Shown one piece after another: positions 36,755 through 49,375 of a stretch of DNA of 64,000 nucleotides. The notes under the pieces were generated by a model. It was not told the DNA's origin and searched no databases. It worked only from the letters and a program-made list of their open reading frames with translations. A program made the translations under genes and the position numbers. Origin of the DNA: Chromera velia (lineage: Eukaryota; Sar; Chromeraceae); assembly GCA_018398765.1 (NCBI GenBank), contig JAHBMJ010002738.1:51566-115565 (forward strand), read 5' to 3'. Every line of letters begins with the position of its first letter. The first letter of the stretch is position 1.

Positions 36755-39700
36755 GTGTGTGTGCGTGTGCGTGTGTGTGTGTGAGTGTGTGTGTGAGTGA
36801 GTGTGTGTGTGTGTGTGTGCCTCGGTGCTGTAACGAAAAGAGGTGCCATCCCTTGATTTATTGAAAATGCCCTGCGAGAGACAGCAGACTTGAAAACCAG
36901 TCATCTTGTCCTTCTGTGAGTGCAGGCCGGGGGGCTGTCCTTAGAAAATCGGGAGCTCAAGGAGCAGGCAGCGGTGTTACAACAGACAAACCAAAGTGAG
37001 TAAAGCTTCTGTACTTGATTTTGTGACGCGGAGGCGGGGCAAGACTGCCCGACTTGTTAAAGGAAAGCGCTTGAGTTCGGTGGAGACCTGCGAAAGCATG
37101 CTGTCTAATCAGTCAAAATGATGTGGTTGACTTGGTCCTTTCCAGAGAACAAGTTGAGCACAGATCAGGTGAGGACGTCGCATGCTGAGACAAACAAAAC
37201 AGCAGAGAGGGAGACCTTCGAACGAGAAGAAGGAAAAGAAGAGGGACAGATCTTTGGTGGCTGATTGATTGAGTGAGTTAGTGAGTAAATGAATGAACAG
37301 ATGAATGGATGTAGGGATGTATAGATGGATTCATGAATGCTCACAGCAAATAGAGAAGGAATGATAGACGGAAGCATGAGACAGACCGCAGAAAGCGACG
37401 AATGGATGAAATAAAGGGGGAAAATGATGAAGAGCGCAGGGGCAGGCAGAGAGAGCAGGACTGCTACCACATATCTGAATCCCATGACGTATATCTATTG
37501 GTCAATTGCAGCGCTGCAACGTGAACTGGACACACTCCGCGATTCCGAAGTATCACAAAATCCGTGCCATCCGAGGCAACAGGCACAGGGAGAAGAGGAG
37601 GAAAGCGAGGAGAGTGCCCCTGTTGGAATGACGGACGTCAGTCGAGACCTATTCAGGTGACTCCACAAAAATTTATTTCGCAATGATATTTGACGCGTAA
37701 GCAGAGACTGAATCGAGAATGTGTGCTGTCATGGTGTCTTTTGATCACCTTGTCACCGTTCCTCTTCTTACTTACCTCGCTTTCATTCGTTGTCTTGTCT
37801 TTCGTGCATGCATGCAGAGTGAGTCTCATGTGCCCCAGAGGTCCTTGCGGAAGCTTGCGGTGCCCTCCCTTCAGCTTGGGGAGATTGAGGTCCGTTTTTG
37901 TCCTGCACTGAGTGAGGGTGAGGGGATTTCGATGAGTAGAATGTCTTTGTCGAGTTTGTCTGGGCAGCGGGTAGCAACCTTAGTTGTCTCTTTTCTGGTA
38001 TGTCTGTTTGTGTGTGTCTGTGTGTGAGAGAGAGATTAGGGGGGGGGGGGAACGGACGAACGAACGGACGGAAGGGTGGAGAGAGAACATGTGCGAGAGA
38101 GAGATTGATACATGTCAGCTTTTTCAACGCCTTGCAAGTAATCAAATCCCAGGCTTCTCTCTCCTGCTTCCGTGTTTTGCAGCGCTCTCGCGTTCTGCGC
38201 GCCCTGGCGGGAGTGGACAGGGAATTTCGGCTGGCGGGTCTGCATCTCCGTGCACCGGCAGAGAGGGCGTTGCGTCATCTGAGAGAGACAGTCAAGGTCA
38301 GTGGGTTTCATTTCATAGCACATGAACAGCTGACCATGACAACTTGAGTAGAAGCCCCTGCCTTTTTCTTCATCCCGTTCATCGCTCTGCAAGAAACTGA
38401 GCTTTCGTCGGTCTTCTACATTAACCTTTCCGATATGGCACTCATCCCTCATTCTCTCTCTCTACCTGCATGTCCTGGGTGTCCCTGCTGTCAAAACATT
38501 CAATCAAGCTCTCAATCAGAAAACGCTGCTCAATGTCATTTTCGCGTCCTATCAGATGGGAGGAGGGTCCTCATGATGTCCTGTGTTGACATTTTGTTTG
38601 CAATGCATTGTTTCACAAATGCATCATCGGTCTGCGTGTGTGCAGGGTGTCCTTGAGAGTCACAAGCGGCTAGAGGGAAAAGTCTCCACCCTCACAGACA
38701 TGATGCCAAAAGTAGGGCCACCCCACGGCCCTTCCGCAAAAGTCAGCATGAGGACTTCAGCCCCCGCAGAAGACGCGTCGCATGTCCCAACGCATCCCGA
38801 CCCCCCCACACGCACGCCCTCGTGTTTGAGCCAGGGCCCAGCAACAGGCCGACTTGGGGTCTCACGGACCCGTACTGCAGCAACAGCCAGACAGGGTGGG
38901 GGTCCGAGCGGACGCAGTGGGGCGGTATCAGCCCCCGGGCGTGCCAGGCCCCCGAGCCCTCCAGGTGGGTTTGTGTCCGACCGATTTCCTGAGAATCTGC
39001 ATGCCCACCACGCGAACACGAATTTTCTGGAAATTCTAGAAGCCTCCAGACCCGACAGATTGACACCACAAACACACAAGCACGGGACAGGGGTCAGCAG
39101 AGGGAGGGGGCGAAACACAGAAGGATCCCGAAGCGTCCCCATTCAACCCGGTGGGGGCATTTGCGATCAGAATGAGAAGGACATTATGATGGAGATGTCC
39201 CTGATGCAGCACATTCATGCCATTCGGGGATTGGCAGAGGACGCCAAAATGAATCCAATTGAACCAGAAGAGCTCCCCCCGTCTCCTCTCCCCTCTTCAT
39301 CCCGACTCCTCCTGTTGCCTGTCAACGCATCCAGAGACGGCAACGGTCCCAGACGCCCCCCGCGATCATCTCTTCAAGTTGAACCCCGAGCAGCAGTCTC
39401 TTCCCTGCCGAGATCCTCCGGGATCTCTGTGTGCTCGGGCACCTCTTACATGCCGCAGAATCCCGCGGGAGCTGATCGCGGCAGTGCGAGAGATCCGGAT
39501 GCTTACTCCAGGTGGGAGGATGAAGACGCGTTGGGACTCTTGGAGGGTGCTCTCGCTCTGGCGCCGAGCGGTAGGGGGGACCATTCCTCTCGTATGGCGA
39601 GTGGGAGGCGGGCTGGTGGAACAGTAAAGGCAGGACGGTATTCCCGCAGTCCTCTGTGTCACAAGGCATGTCTACCACAGAATCAGAGCAGTCCTCCAGC

Positions 39701-39857
39701 TGCAAGGGGCGGTGGAAGTGCTTACAGGCAGGTAGGCAGGGGTGGCGGCAGTGATTCAGCTGTCAGGAAGAGAGGGGGAGGGGGGGCTGCCAGGTCGTCG
39801 TTGCAGCCAGGACCATCCAGAGGCGTCTCTCGTTTAGCGGTCGATGTACGAGTATGA
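33942..39857 (+). CDS. Large Ser-rich protein with a central coiled coil, function unknown
   Basis: Ten exons join in phase into 1232 residues: 33942-35114, 35299-35826, 35997-36066, 36447-36661, 36926-36995, 37148-37168, 37512-37656, 37820-37970, 38183-38296, 38646-39857. Residues 1-567 are Ser/Arg/Pro-rich and probably disordered. About 550-760 is heptad-like coiled coil (REIANLKRQLEDLQE; KEVEERRLQETAMRKEADRL; ALQRELDTLRD). A short charged region (RVLRALAGVDREFRLAGLHL) follows, and the last 400 residues are again low-complexity Ser/Pro/Gly/Arg. I find no known domain; such layouts occur in cytoskeletal or basal-body scaffolds, but that is only a hint. Two acceptors (37147, 37819) sit at cagag, two bases past a cag, because only those keep the frame. 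The ATG at 33942 could be preceded by further exons, since the frame stays open upstream to 33804. Confidence 0.7.
36340..36830. repeat. (CA)n and (CT)n-(GT)n microsatellites flanking a coiled-coil exon
   Basis: A (CA)n run lies at about 36340-36385 in one intron, and a (CT)n followed by (GT)n run at about 36703-36820 in the next. The exon at 36447-36661 lies between them. Confidence 0.8.
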
Positions 39858-40710
39858 AGCCCTTCAACACTGGCAGATCATTGCGTGAGCTGATTGGTCC
39901 TAAGAGGGGTTTGTTATGATGAAACAAGCCACATCATGAAAACTGAACAAAATTCATATGGTAGTCTTAATCACTTGTTATTACTTAATACTAAGTATGT
40001 TTCACATAATTTGCTTAATAACAGTACGTTAACTATGATCAATACGTTAAACATAGTAGTGTAGTAGTAAATCAATATGTTGGTGGAATCATTTTTAAAA
40101 GAATTAGAATTAACAATTCAAAAATACTATTATTAGAAACACTAAAGTAAAGCTGTAAAAGACATGAGTTGATCTGAAACTAGATCTGAAATTAAATAAA
40201 ACTACAGCTTATAATAGCTCTTTATATACGCCGAGCAACTATTGAGGCGCAATCTAAGTTATATAGTAACAAAAAAAAGATATGTTTTGTTTGCATGAAT
40301 CCGGTCATATATCCTCTTTTTTTGTTGACCCTACAGTGTTGAGTCACTGACTCACTGTTGACTCATATTTCATCATCATATCATCATATGTTAGACGCCT
40401 ATTAATATATATTTATAAACCGATGACGAATCATTGGCGATGACGTATGATGATGATCATAATATATGAGTCAACACTCAGGCTGTAGGGTTAATAAAAA
40501 AGCGGGAACACATATATGAACCAAATCAAACAAAACATGTTATTATTTTTTTAAAAAATATAACGTCTTAGAAATAGATAGCGTCTCAATTTGAACAATG
40601 ATTCGTGTCAATGAACATTTATAATCTGAAAAGCATGTGCAATCACTGAAGCCTATCCATTTCGATTGATGTCCTGTGCAGTCAGTCAGTCTACTTTCTA
40701 CGAACATGAC
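39858..40710. other. AT-rich convergent intergenic region
   Basis: The region lies between the 3' ends of the coiled-coil gene and the LRR gene. It is AT-rich without credible coding sequence and contains the MITE-like element at 40325-40494. Confidence 0.65.
40325..40494. mobile_element. MITE-like element of about 170 bp with inverted ends
   Basis: The left end reads TTGACCCTACAG and, 21 bases later, TTGACTCATAT. The right end, read on the minus strand, is TTAACCCTACAG and, 8 bases later, TTGACTCATAT. The two arms continue into CATCATCAT-type sequence. The interior has no open frame and shares a block with the repeat at 19200-19290. No clear target duplication is visible. Size, inverted ends and lack of coding fit a non-autonomous DNA element. 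Confidence 0.6.
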
Positions 40711-43700
40711 TCAACACAAGACTGACTCAGGATATGTGGTTTTGAGCATTTCCTTCGCAAGCCCCTGAATTTCTCTGTTATTTCGGATGTTGACTTTGGA
40801 GAGGGAAGGGATCCTCCTTGACCCCAGGAGGTCTGCCAAAGTCTTTGCCCCCCCATCAGACAGATTATTTCCTGTCAGGTCCAGACTCTGCAATGGTGGG
40901 GGTGGCCGACTCTTCCAGGCATCTGTTAGTGCCTTGAACCCCTCATCAGTGAGAGAACAGCAGATGAGTCTCAGGGTGCTCAAGCGAGGGAGATTCTCTC
41001 TGTGCAGTACAGCAGAGAGCGGCTCTGCCTCTGTCTCAAGGCGGACAGAAATCAGAGTGAGGTCAGAAAGGGAAGAGAGTTTGCCATTCTCAAGTCCCGC
41101 ACACAGGGAGAGAACACCGGGGACATTTTCTACAGACAGAGTACGCAATTTGGACAGGCTGTCGGAAGCTAGGGAGACGCAGAAGGTTGTGAATTTTGTG
41201 GCTAAATTGGGAGTGTCGGAGTGAGCAAATTCACCGAATTGCACCTCCATCTTTCGTAAGGAGGCGGCATGGGGGGAACCGAGGCTCATGGCGACGGCTT
41301 GGATGCCCTGAACGTTGGTCTTACTCAGCTTCAGCTTCACTTCGCTAAGAGACGGCACTTGGCCTCTTTTGATGAGGGGGGAGAGACAGGAGGCTGCTTG
41401 ACCGTCAAGCACCGGAAGTTTTCGAAGGGACGGGAGACGACCCGGACCCCGATGCAACGCTTCGAAGAATGCCTCTTCTGTTGGCTGATGGGAGAACGGA
41501 ATGCAAATTTCCTCGAGGACAGCCATGCCGGCCCCCGAATGTGTCAGTGCCCCCCCCAATTCTTCTGCACTTCTTTGCATCAAAGTACTGTGCCATTCAG
41601 ATGACAATTTTTGCAGATATGAGACGCGGCCCGAACGAATGGCTCGGGCAAAACGAGACAAAGGGATTGCAGAATTGCTAGTTACATCCTTTAAATCCAT
41701 CTCCAATCTCATCATGGGGTGGGGGGAACTCCCGACACAGAGACCTTCGCACAGAGTGGAAAGCAACTGTGTAGCAGGCCAACCCAACCTCACACGTCGC
41801 AGGGACGGGACCTTCCCCATGCTTAAAACCTCTCCCAGCTCCGCCCCCCCTTCCCCTTCCCCACCCCCATCATCATCTGCAAAGCTCACGTCTAAATCAA
41901 GGTCCTCGAGCAACGGCATACCCCCCCCACCCAGACCCTCTGCCAGACCGACAACCCCCCCGTCGGGGTTTTCGTCATCCCAGGGACAAAACCATTTGAG
42001 CTTCAACTCTCGGAGAGAAGAAGCCCCCCCCGACCCCAGAGCCCTCCCTAGAGACGACACTGGGGCGGATCGGAGGTCACCATAGTAGAAATCGAGGAGG
42101 ATCTTCTCAATCTTCCGAACACTCCCCTCCCTGACCATCACGGCAAAAGCATCAACTGCCTCATCATACCTTTCGAGGTCGTCTGAAGAAGGAACCCTGA
42201 CCTCAATCGTTCGGAGATCGGGGGTCTTCCCGTCTGCCATGGCTTGGAACAACGACCTCACAGAATCATTCGGGAGGTCATAGAATTCATTCAACCTCAA
42301 ACGGGTGAGGTGAGAGACGCGGCCGGCACTCACTGCGTCTGCAAGCGCCTGAATCCCTCCCGCCTCTCCCTCTAATTCCCCGTCCTCTCCCACTGCAACC
42401 TGTCCGTTTTCTGACAGATCGAGATCTTCGAGGAGAGGAGCCCCCCCCTCCCCGAGAGCGTTTGCGAAGGCTGCTGCTTCCTGGGAATACATATCGTTAC
42501 CAGCAAGGTTGAGCACTCGGAGTTTCGGGAAACGACCGCCAGTCACAACAGCGGCAGCGGAAGGGCGGTCAGGCACCCCCTCAACCCCCAGTCTCTCGTC
42601 AAAAAGATCGTTTTCACTCAAGTCTAGTTCGACCAACTCTGTCAGTCGGTCTGTCGAGAGCAGTGCTGAAAGGGGGGCGTAGTCTCTCTGCGTTTCTCCT
42701 GCTTCTACTTCTGTAAGTCTGTTCTTTTTCAGCATAAGAACGCGCAAAGAAGGCACTGCATCCGGCTCACACAGCGCAGCCGACAACGGCTTGAACCCCC
42801 CCGCCCGCATTTCATTCTCTGCGAGATCAAGCGTCTGCAGAGAGCTCACTTTCTTTGCCTTCAACACCTCTGCCAGGGCCCCCACCCCCTCTTTCCTCGC
42901 ATCTGTGCGAGCGAGTTGGAGGGACTGCAGGGGAGCACAGAGACCCTTCGCAAGCGCCATCACCCCAAAAGGGCCGAGGGGATTGTCACTCAGGTCCAGG
43001 CTCAAGAGGGTCGGGAGCCAGCCAGCGGTAAGGACAAAGCTGAACGACTCCATGGATGGCCTGCGCAACCCGTTTTCTGCAGTCGAAGCAGAGAGGCAAA
43101 ATTGGATTAGGGGGAGCCTTCAGGAAGTGAAAATCAATTGATATGAGAGATTCTCTTCAACATGAGGAGCTGTAGTGCGTGAGGGTGGATGGATAGATTG
43201 GATAGCGGGCAAGTTCTGATGACAAAATGAACGGTAGAGGGGCAAAAAGCAAAGAAGCAGGGGGTTATTCATGAAGCAGCTGGTTGCATTTTTCCCCAAA
43301 AGGAGACGTTCCAACACATGCACTGCCAGGCTCTCAACGGGATGCAAATTCTGGAGAGGAAATCACAGTACAGAATGGGATCCATGCTTCAATTTGTTTG
43401 CCACACGCGTCTGTGACTGAGAGCCCCTCAGTGCAGTGAGCAGAGTAAAAAAATACACCCCCCCTTCATGAGTGTCGGAGGAGAAACACCCACCACAGCT
43501 CCCTTACAAATATCTGAGCAGGAGCCACGACGAGAAAAGCACAACACACAAGAAAGACCCACCTCTGAGGTCGAGGCACTCCAAGGAGGGAGGGAGGGAC
43601 TGGAAGAAGATCGTGAAATCATCAAGGTCACATTCTGCACTTACACACACAGAGCAAACAGCCACTCGATCAGCATAAACGATCTGGAGAAGGAACCCAA

Positions 43701-43857
43701 ATTTCAGGCATCAACAGAAGCAGAGGAAACAAGTGGCTATCGGAGCTGTTTTACAACCGCGCAATAATTTTCTTCACTGTGTGAGGGCGCGCCAGTGTCC
43801 CCTCCCTTTCATCCTTCCGCCGCACACACCCTCCGGCTTCAATTTTCCTTACCTTGC

Positions 43858-43892
<35 letters not shown>

Positions 43893-45918
43893 CACGTGTG
43901 CTGACAGACGCACACGCCAGGCGTACATTTTCTCAGAGACCCCCGCTGCTTGCAATGGAGGCTGACATGCAAACTGACTGTGAGCAAGAAGGGTCTTCAA
44001 AGGGGCGCCAGCCCCCCCTCCCCCTCCCCCTCCCGGCTTCAGTCGCTGAAAGAATGCCGCCAGGACGGGAAGGGAGGTGGGGGTGCAGACCCCGGGGCCT
44101 GCATGTATGCATGCAGACAAGGGGGGAGGGGGGGGAGAGAGAAAGGAAGTAAGAAACTTTGTTCTGCTCGGTTCTCACTCAGAGAGTCACACGTCCCCAC
44201 AAGCACGAAAGAAAAAAAAGTGCGAAGAAAAAGAGAGGAGAGACAGGAAGATGGACAACAAAAAAAGAATTCCCTCCCGCCAACTGACCGCATGTGAGGG
44301 TCTCAAGAGGGGAAGGCCCCGAGGGAAGGGAGGAGAGGAGAAACTTCAGTTTCCGTGCACCCAGAGAGAACTAGCTCTGCATGGAACCACGAATGGCAAC
44401 ACATTTCTCGGACTAGGCACGTGCATGCCTGTAGACTCTCCACACAGGCATCGCAAACTGCGGCGACGGAGAGTTCTGAGGGAGGGGAACGAGCAGAGAT
44501 CTAGATGACAAGGAGAAAAGCAGCGCAGCACGACAAGCCAAAAGAAAAACAGTTACAGACAGCGACACCTACAGTCGCACGTTTGTTCCCTCAACTTTGA
44601 AAAGTTTCCCTCCTCCTGTTCCACCAGCCGAAAGGAAGCAGGAGAGCAATCAAGGGACGAACCAAGTCGCGGATAGAAGGACGGACGAAAGAATCGATGA
44701 GGGAAGGAAGGGCAACACTATCGCAAGGGAAGGAGAGAAAAGGCAAACGCACCTGAGAGGTCGAGAGATCTGAGGGCTAAGGGAGAGCGTCCCTGCATGC
44801 ACATAGACGACGTGTGGATGGATGGAGAGCTACCCAGCGACTGTCAGACAGCAAAGAAAGCTCGAGATTGTGCGCGCTCATGACCTTCAAACGTTCCCGA
44901 GCAGTCGCATTTCAATGGCAACTGCCAAGGTGGACAAACATGAGTAGACAGACCGGCCCTTAATTTTCTTTCCGTTACGTCAGGATAAATTCGGGAGGAC
45001 TGCAGACCACGGAAGGGAAGGAGGGACGGTTGGAAGGACAGCCAGCTTATTGGCCAACACGAACAGACCGACAGATATTCAGACGGCAAAAGCGAGAAGG
45101 GTCATTCACACAGCCAGACCATTTTACAGTATTTTACAGTCTGTCAGTCAACAGATTTGAACGGAAAAACCGGCACTGACAGTCGTTCAGGAAAAGACAT
45201 AACCCCCAAATTTGCCCTCTCTTCTACCTCACCGTTCTCATGAAATGCAGAAGGACACATCCCAAGCCGAACCCTTCCCTTTTGGAGCACAGGGCGGAGA
45301 TGTGCTGCAGAATCAGGAAGGAGGCATGATCCGACTAGAAACGGGGACACTCAAACAGAGGACCCTCCCCTCTTCCTTTTCCCATTGGCACACGTGGTCA
45401 ATAAGAGGCCACACATTCCCCTCATGTGAGCGTATCAATATATTCCAGAGAAAAAAAAAATGGCGCACAGAACCACGTCCCAGCGAAAAGTAAAGTTCGA
45501 TTTTCAGTAGAAGGGCTTCCCGACAAGAACAGACGGTGGGCGGAATGTCAACACACCCACGGCTCCAAGCTGATCACAGTAGACAACTTTGTCTTCAGAA
45601 AGTACGGAGCATGCATGCATTTCGCAAGGACAAAGAAAGGCATGCAGCTTTACACGAAAACGCAGACACACGACAATGTAAACACTCACCTCCGCAGTTG
45701 GAAGGGTGTGACCAAAGGCAGCTGAAAGCACTGCATCTTCATGATACACCGAGTGTGCTCCCGTGCCCTGGGCCCCCAGTTCTTCCTCTGCACACAGCAG
45801 CACAGAAATAAAGACTGCAGTTCAATTTGATTTTCCCAGGACAAGTTGAGGGGAGACGGGGAAGAGATCTCCACCGACCTGGAGCGTCTCCTCGAAACTT
45901 TGAAACTGGTTGGGCCAT
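40711..45918 (-). CDS. Leucine-rich-repeat protein of ribonuclease-inhibitor (RNI/NLR-like) type
   Basis: Nine exons join in phase into 983 residues: 45918-45879, 45787-45690, 45304-45233, 44792-44753, 44475-44414, 44370-44289, 44098-43979, 43634-43563, 43076-40711. The last exon alone encodes 789 residues of LRRs such as LLSLDLSDNPLGPFGVMALA, LQTLDLAENEMRAGGFKPL and LVELDLSENDLFDE, the longer RNI-type repeat of NLR and RanGAP proteins. Small upstream exons also end in LRR phrases (LALRSLDLS, SPLETLTC, SLECLDLR), and the last junction rebuilds LECLDLRENGLRRP, which supports the chain. I see no NACHT, kinase, signal peptide or membrane segment. A protein-binding scaffold role is inferred from the fold. 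The first exons (45918-45233) are non-LRR and less secure. Confidence 0.78.
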
Positions 45919-46581
45919 TTTTCCTCTGGCTCTTCTGGAGCTGTAATTCCTAGTTGAAATGCAGGGTGGGAATCAACACAGATGATGTGCAAAATCCTCA
46001 GCCAAAGAGCCTGAGAGCGTGTTGGCGACATCAAATTTTTAGAGGTGCACACATGTGCACACCCGTTGCACAACCCGCGTTGACACATGCACACTCATCA
46101 TCACTCATCCAGTGCTCGGCATAGCTCGGCGATGCTCGGCATGATCTCGGCATGGGTGCCCCTCGGCGGCGTGCGCTCGCTCTCCGAGTTATTTAATAAT
46201 ATATATTTCATGCACCTTCTGAAAGGAGGAGACGCGAGAAGAATCACAAATTCACATTCAACATTTTATCATTGACAAAACGTGTCCCAAATTCCGGAAA
46301 CAGTCGATCGGCCAGCTCCTGACACACGCCAATAAGTAGACGTGTCTGCTTCTAGAAGCTGAGTTGAAGCACGCGACGATCAGCGCGCAGAATAAGTTCC
46401 TTTCTTTGCGATCTTCTCCTTCTGCTCACGAGAGACGCTGCAGCAACTCTTTGCATTCCCCCCTCGCGTGGCAGTGACTGCGCCTTTGCGTTTTGCGCAG
46501 TCAGCTTACGAACTGATATGTCTCATGGGCAGGAAAGGTGTGAAGTGCTAAATTTCTGAGTTCTTGTCGCTATTGATCGAG
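45919..46581. promoter_or_regulatory. Divergent promoter region with repeated CTCGGC words
   Basis: This is the spacer between the LRR gene (minus) and the ZNFX1-like gene (plus). At about 46105-46190 it holds a GC-rich patch in which CTCGGC or CTCGGCAT recurs at least five times at 10-17-base intervals. Unlike the other four divergent regions it lacks TGCATGCA. Promoter function is inferred. Confidence 0.5.
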
Positions 46582-49328
46582 ATGCCGCGATTCTCGGCGT
46601 CCAGCAGAACCTCTGAGCGTCTCGAGCTCCGAAGAGACGCTCTCAGAAAGCCCCCCCGCACCCTGGAATGCAGCCTTGGGCTTCAGGACACTGGCATGTT
46701 TGTGATTCTGAAGGATGGTACGGTGCAGACAGAGACAGCAGCTGGGACTTGCGTGAAGAGTGTTCCTTCGTGGACGGCCCCGGAGACGGCCATCTCATGC
46801 GAGGACCCGGAGACATTCGATGAAGACAGTTTTGACAGAGCCGCCGCCGCAGAGAGACTCATCAAAAAGGTGGGCTCGACAGAAAAGGTGGGAAAGTCTT
46901 CAGCGCGAAGAAGCGAAGACAAGGGGTTTAAGCATGAATTTAACCTGTTTTCTCTTTCCCCCTCTTTTGTTACTTACAATCCTTAGCTGCCTTTGAAGTG
47001 ACAACCAGAATTTCCCCCTTTAAGACTTTCGATTCTTGGAGGTCTTGTATCTATGCGGGTATGACTACCGCACCCAATGTCTTCATTTGTGATGTGTCAG
47101 CTTCCTGGTTAGCCTCATTCGAATCGTTCCTCCACCTTTATTTTCTTCCGCACCGTCTACGTGGCTTCCAAATGCTTCCCTACGTGTATCCGTCCTTTAC
47201 GAGATTTTCATCCGACTGCTTGAACGAACGTATGACCTTCGCTTGCAGGAACTTTGCGTCCTCGAGGGTCTGTGTTCTGTGACTGGGGACAGAAGGGTGG
47301 ACTTCGTGTTTGCATCAGGTCTGATGGAGGAAGGAGTCTTTGTGTGATTAGAACCTTTCTTTGTGCGCCAAATTGGACAGACAAGTTGCAAACCGAGAAA
47401 CACTCCTCTCAGTGAATCGATTTCGTTTCCGTGCTTTGTCTTTTTTTTCTTTTTCAAACACTGGGATGTACCACTCGTTCCTTGCTCTGTCGGTTTTCGT
47501 GCGCAATTGTCAGGTTGTCTGCCTCTCTTCCGTCCTCGCGTATGATTTCCATTTCGTCCATCATCCGAATCAGTTATTGTTTCGATGAAAACCTGAGCTG
47601 TCGACAAGATAGATGTGTGGTGTCTTTGCACTCTCTGCAAAAGCCGTCACCTCCATTCTCTGAGAGCAGGTCTGGAAGAATTTGCGCTACTTTCCCATCC
47701 GAGTGGAAAGAAAGACCTGCGTGTGCGTCTGGTCAAACGCGGTGGTGTGAGGTTCGTTGTGTCTGACGAGAAGGAGCGCACGACCGGTGCAAAGGTGAAG
47801 ATCAACAGCGGGAAGGTCTTTCAGCAAGCATGCACTCAGGAAGCATTCAGCACTACCCAGAGTCCCGACGGCAGTCACATTCAAAGGGTGTATGCTGCCT
47901 TTGAGTGCAAAATCCAGTCGAGTGCTTCATCTTCAGCCCTGGATTTTGGGGGGGTGTGGGAGAGAGGAATGGGGGCACGGGGCGGGGGGGGTCGGGATCC
48001 GGGTGCACAGCATCACCGAGTCGCTGCGTGTGCGTGGGTTCGGGCGGTCGAAGCAGACGCGTCCTCTGAAGAGGCCATGCGCAGGCGGTTCTTGCTGAAG
48101 GTGCGTGAGTGAACTCTGCCTTGCCGCCCCCCCCCCCCCCNCGCTCTTTACCCGCGCCCTCCCTCTTTGCAACCTTCCTTGATCACGAACTGCTACGTCT
48201 CTTCACTTGTTTCACTTGTTTATGGCAGCGCGACTCTTCGTGCCGATCTGAGCTGTTCAACGAGAAGATCAGAGAGGAAGTTGAACAGCATGCGAGTGGA
48301 TGGATAAAGGGATAGATGGATACACGGATCGACATCAACACGCGTGCATGGGCACATGAGTGCATGACTGCAGTGCACGTTCCAACGAGGAGGCCCTTCT
48401 GATGAGGCGATGGACGCCAACTGTGCGTACGAACTGGGGGTCCGTTGCCTTGTGAATGGGTACTCTCGGGCTGGTGTGGGGTTCAAGGACAAACAGGGGA
48501 CGGTCCTTCCTGACCGTGTGGCCGTGCGCACGCAAACAGAGCTTCTCCAGAGTGCGAACGTGTGGACGAGAAGGAATCCTTCGGATCCGGAAAATAATTC
48601 GGCCGTCAGTGAGGCCGTCAACTCTCTTGGGATCATCCTTGACTGGATGGCAAGAGTCGTGGACGCTCAGCCGGAGGGGTCCGTCTGTCTTCTGCTTGTT
48701 GCCTTGACTGCGTGTTTTCTTTCTTCCCCGACTCGTATTGTAATTATAGCCACATTGCTTTTTTGGGTCGATTGTGGTGTTGGCAATGAAAGACACATCT
48801 CGTTTTTTCCATAAAACAGAAAGAAACAGCATCAGACTTGAGGAGAATACGAATTAAGAAAAATACGGGTCACAGTGCACAAGCTTTCCATCAAATAGAA
48901 AGAAACAGCATCAGACTTGAGGAGAATACGAATTAAGAAAAATACGGGTCACAGTGCACAAGCTTTCCATCAAATAGAAAGAAACAGCATCAGACTTGAG
49001 GAGAATACGAATTAAGAAAAATACGGGTCACAGTGCACAAGCTTTCCATAAAATAGAAAGAAACAGCATCAGACTTGAGGAGAATACGAATTAAGAAAAA
49101 TACGGGTCACAGTGCACAAGCTTTCCATAAAATAGAAAGAAACAGCATCAGACTTGAGGAGAATACGAATTAAGAAAAATACGGGTTGTGCACAGTGCAC
49201 AAGCTTTCGACACACAATTGAACGGTATAGATAAATCATGCAGCCTTGTGCTTAGTCCCTCTCCTCTCCTTTCTCGTTTCTTGTGCCCCCCCCCCTCTGT
49301 GTGTGTGCGTGTGTGTGAGAGAGAGAGA

Positions 49329-49375
<47 letters not shown>

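Noticed and set aside
40711-43076. NLR immune receptor
   Set aside because: The LRRs are of the right type, but no NACHT or NB-ARC P-loop is present in any exon of the gene.
48818-49206. CRISPR-like direct repeats
   Set aside because: The 79-bp units are adjacent with no variable spacers and lie in an intron of a eukaryotic gene.
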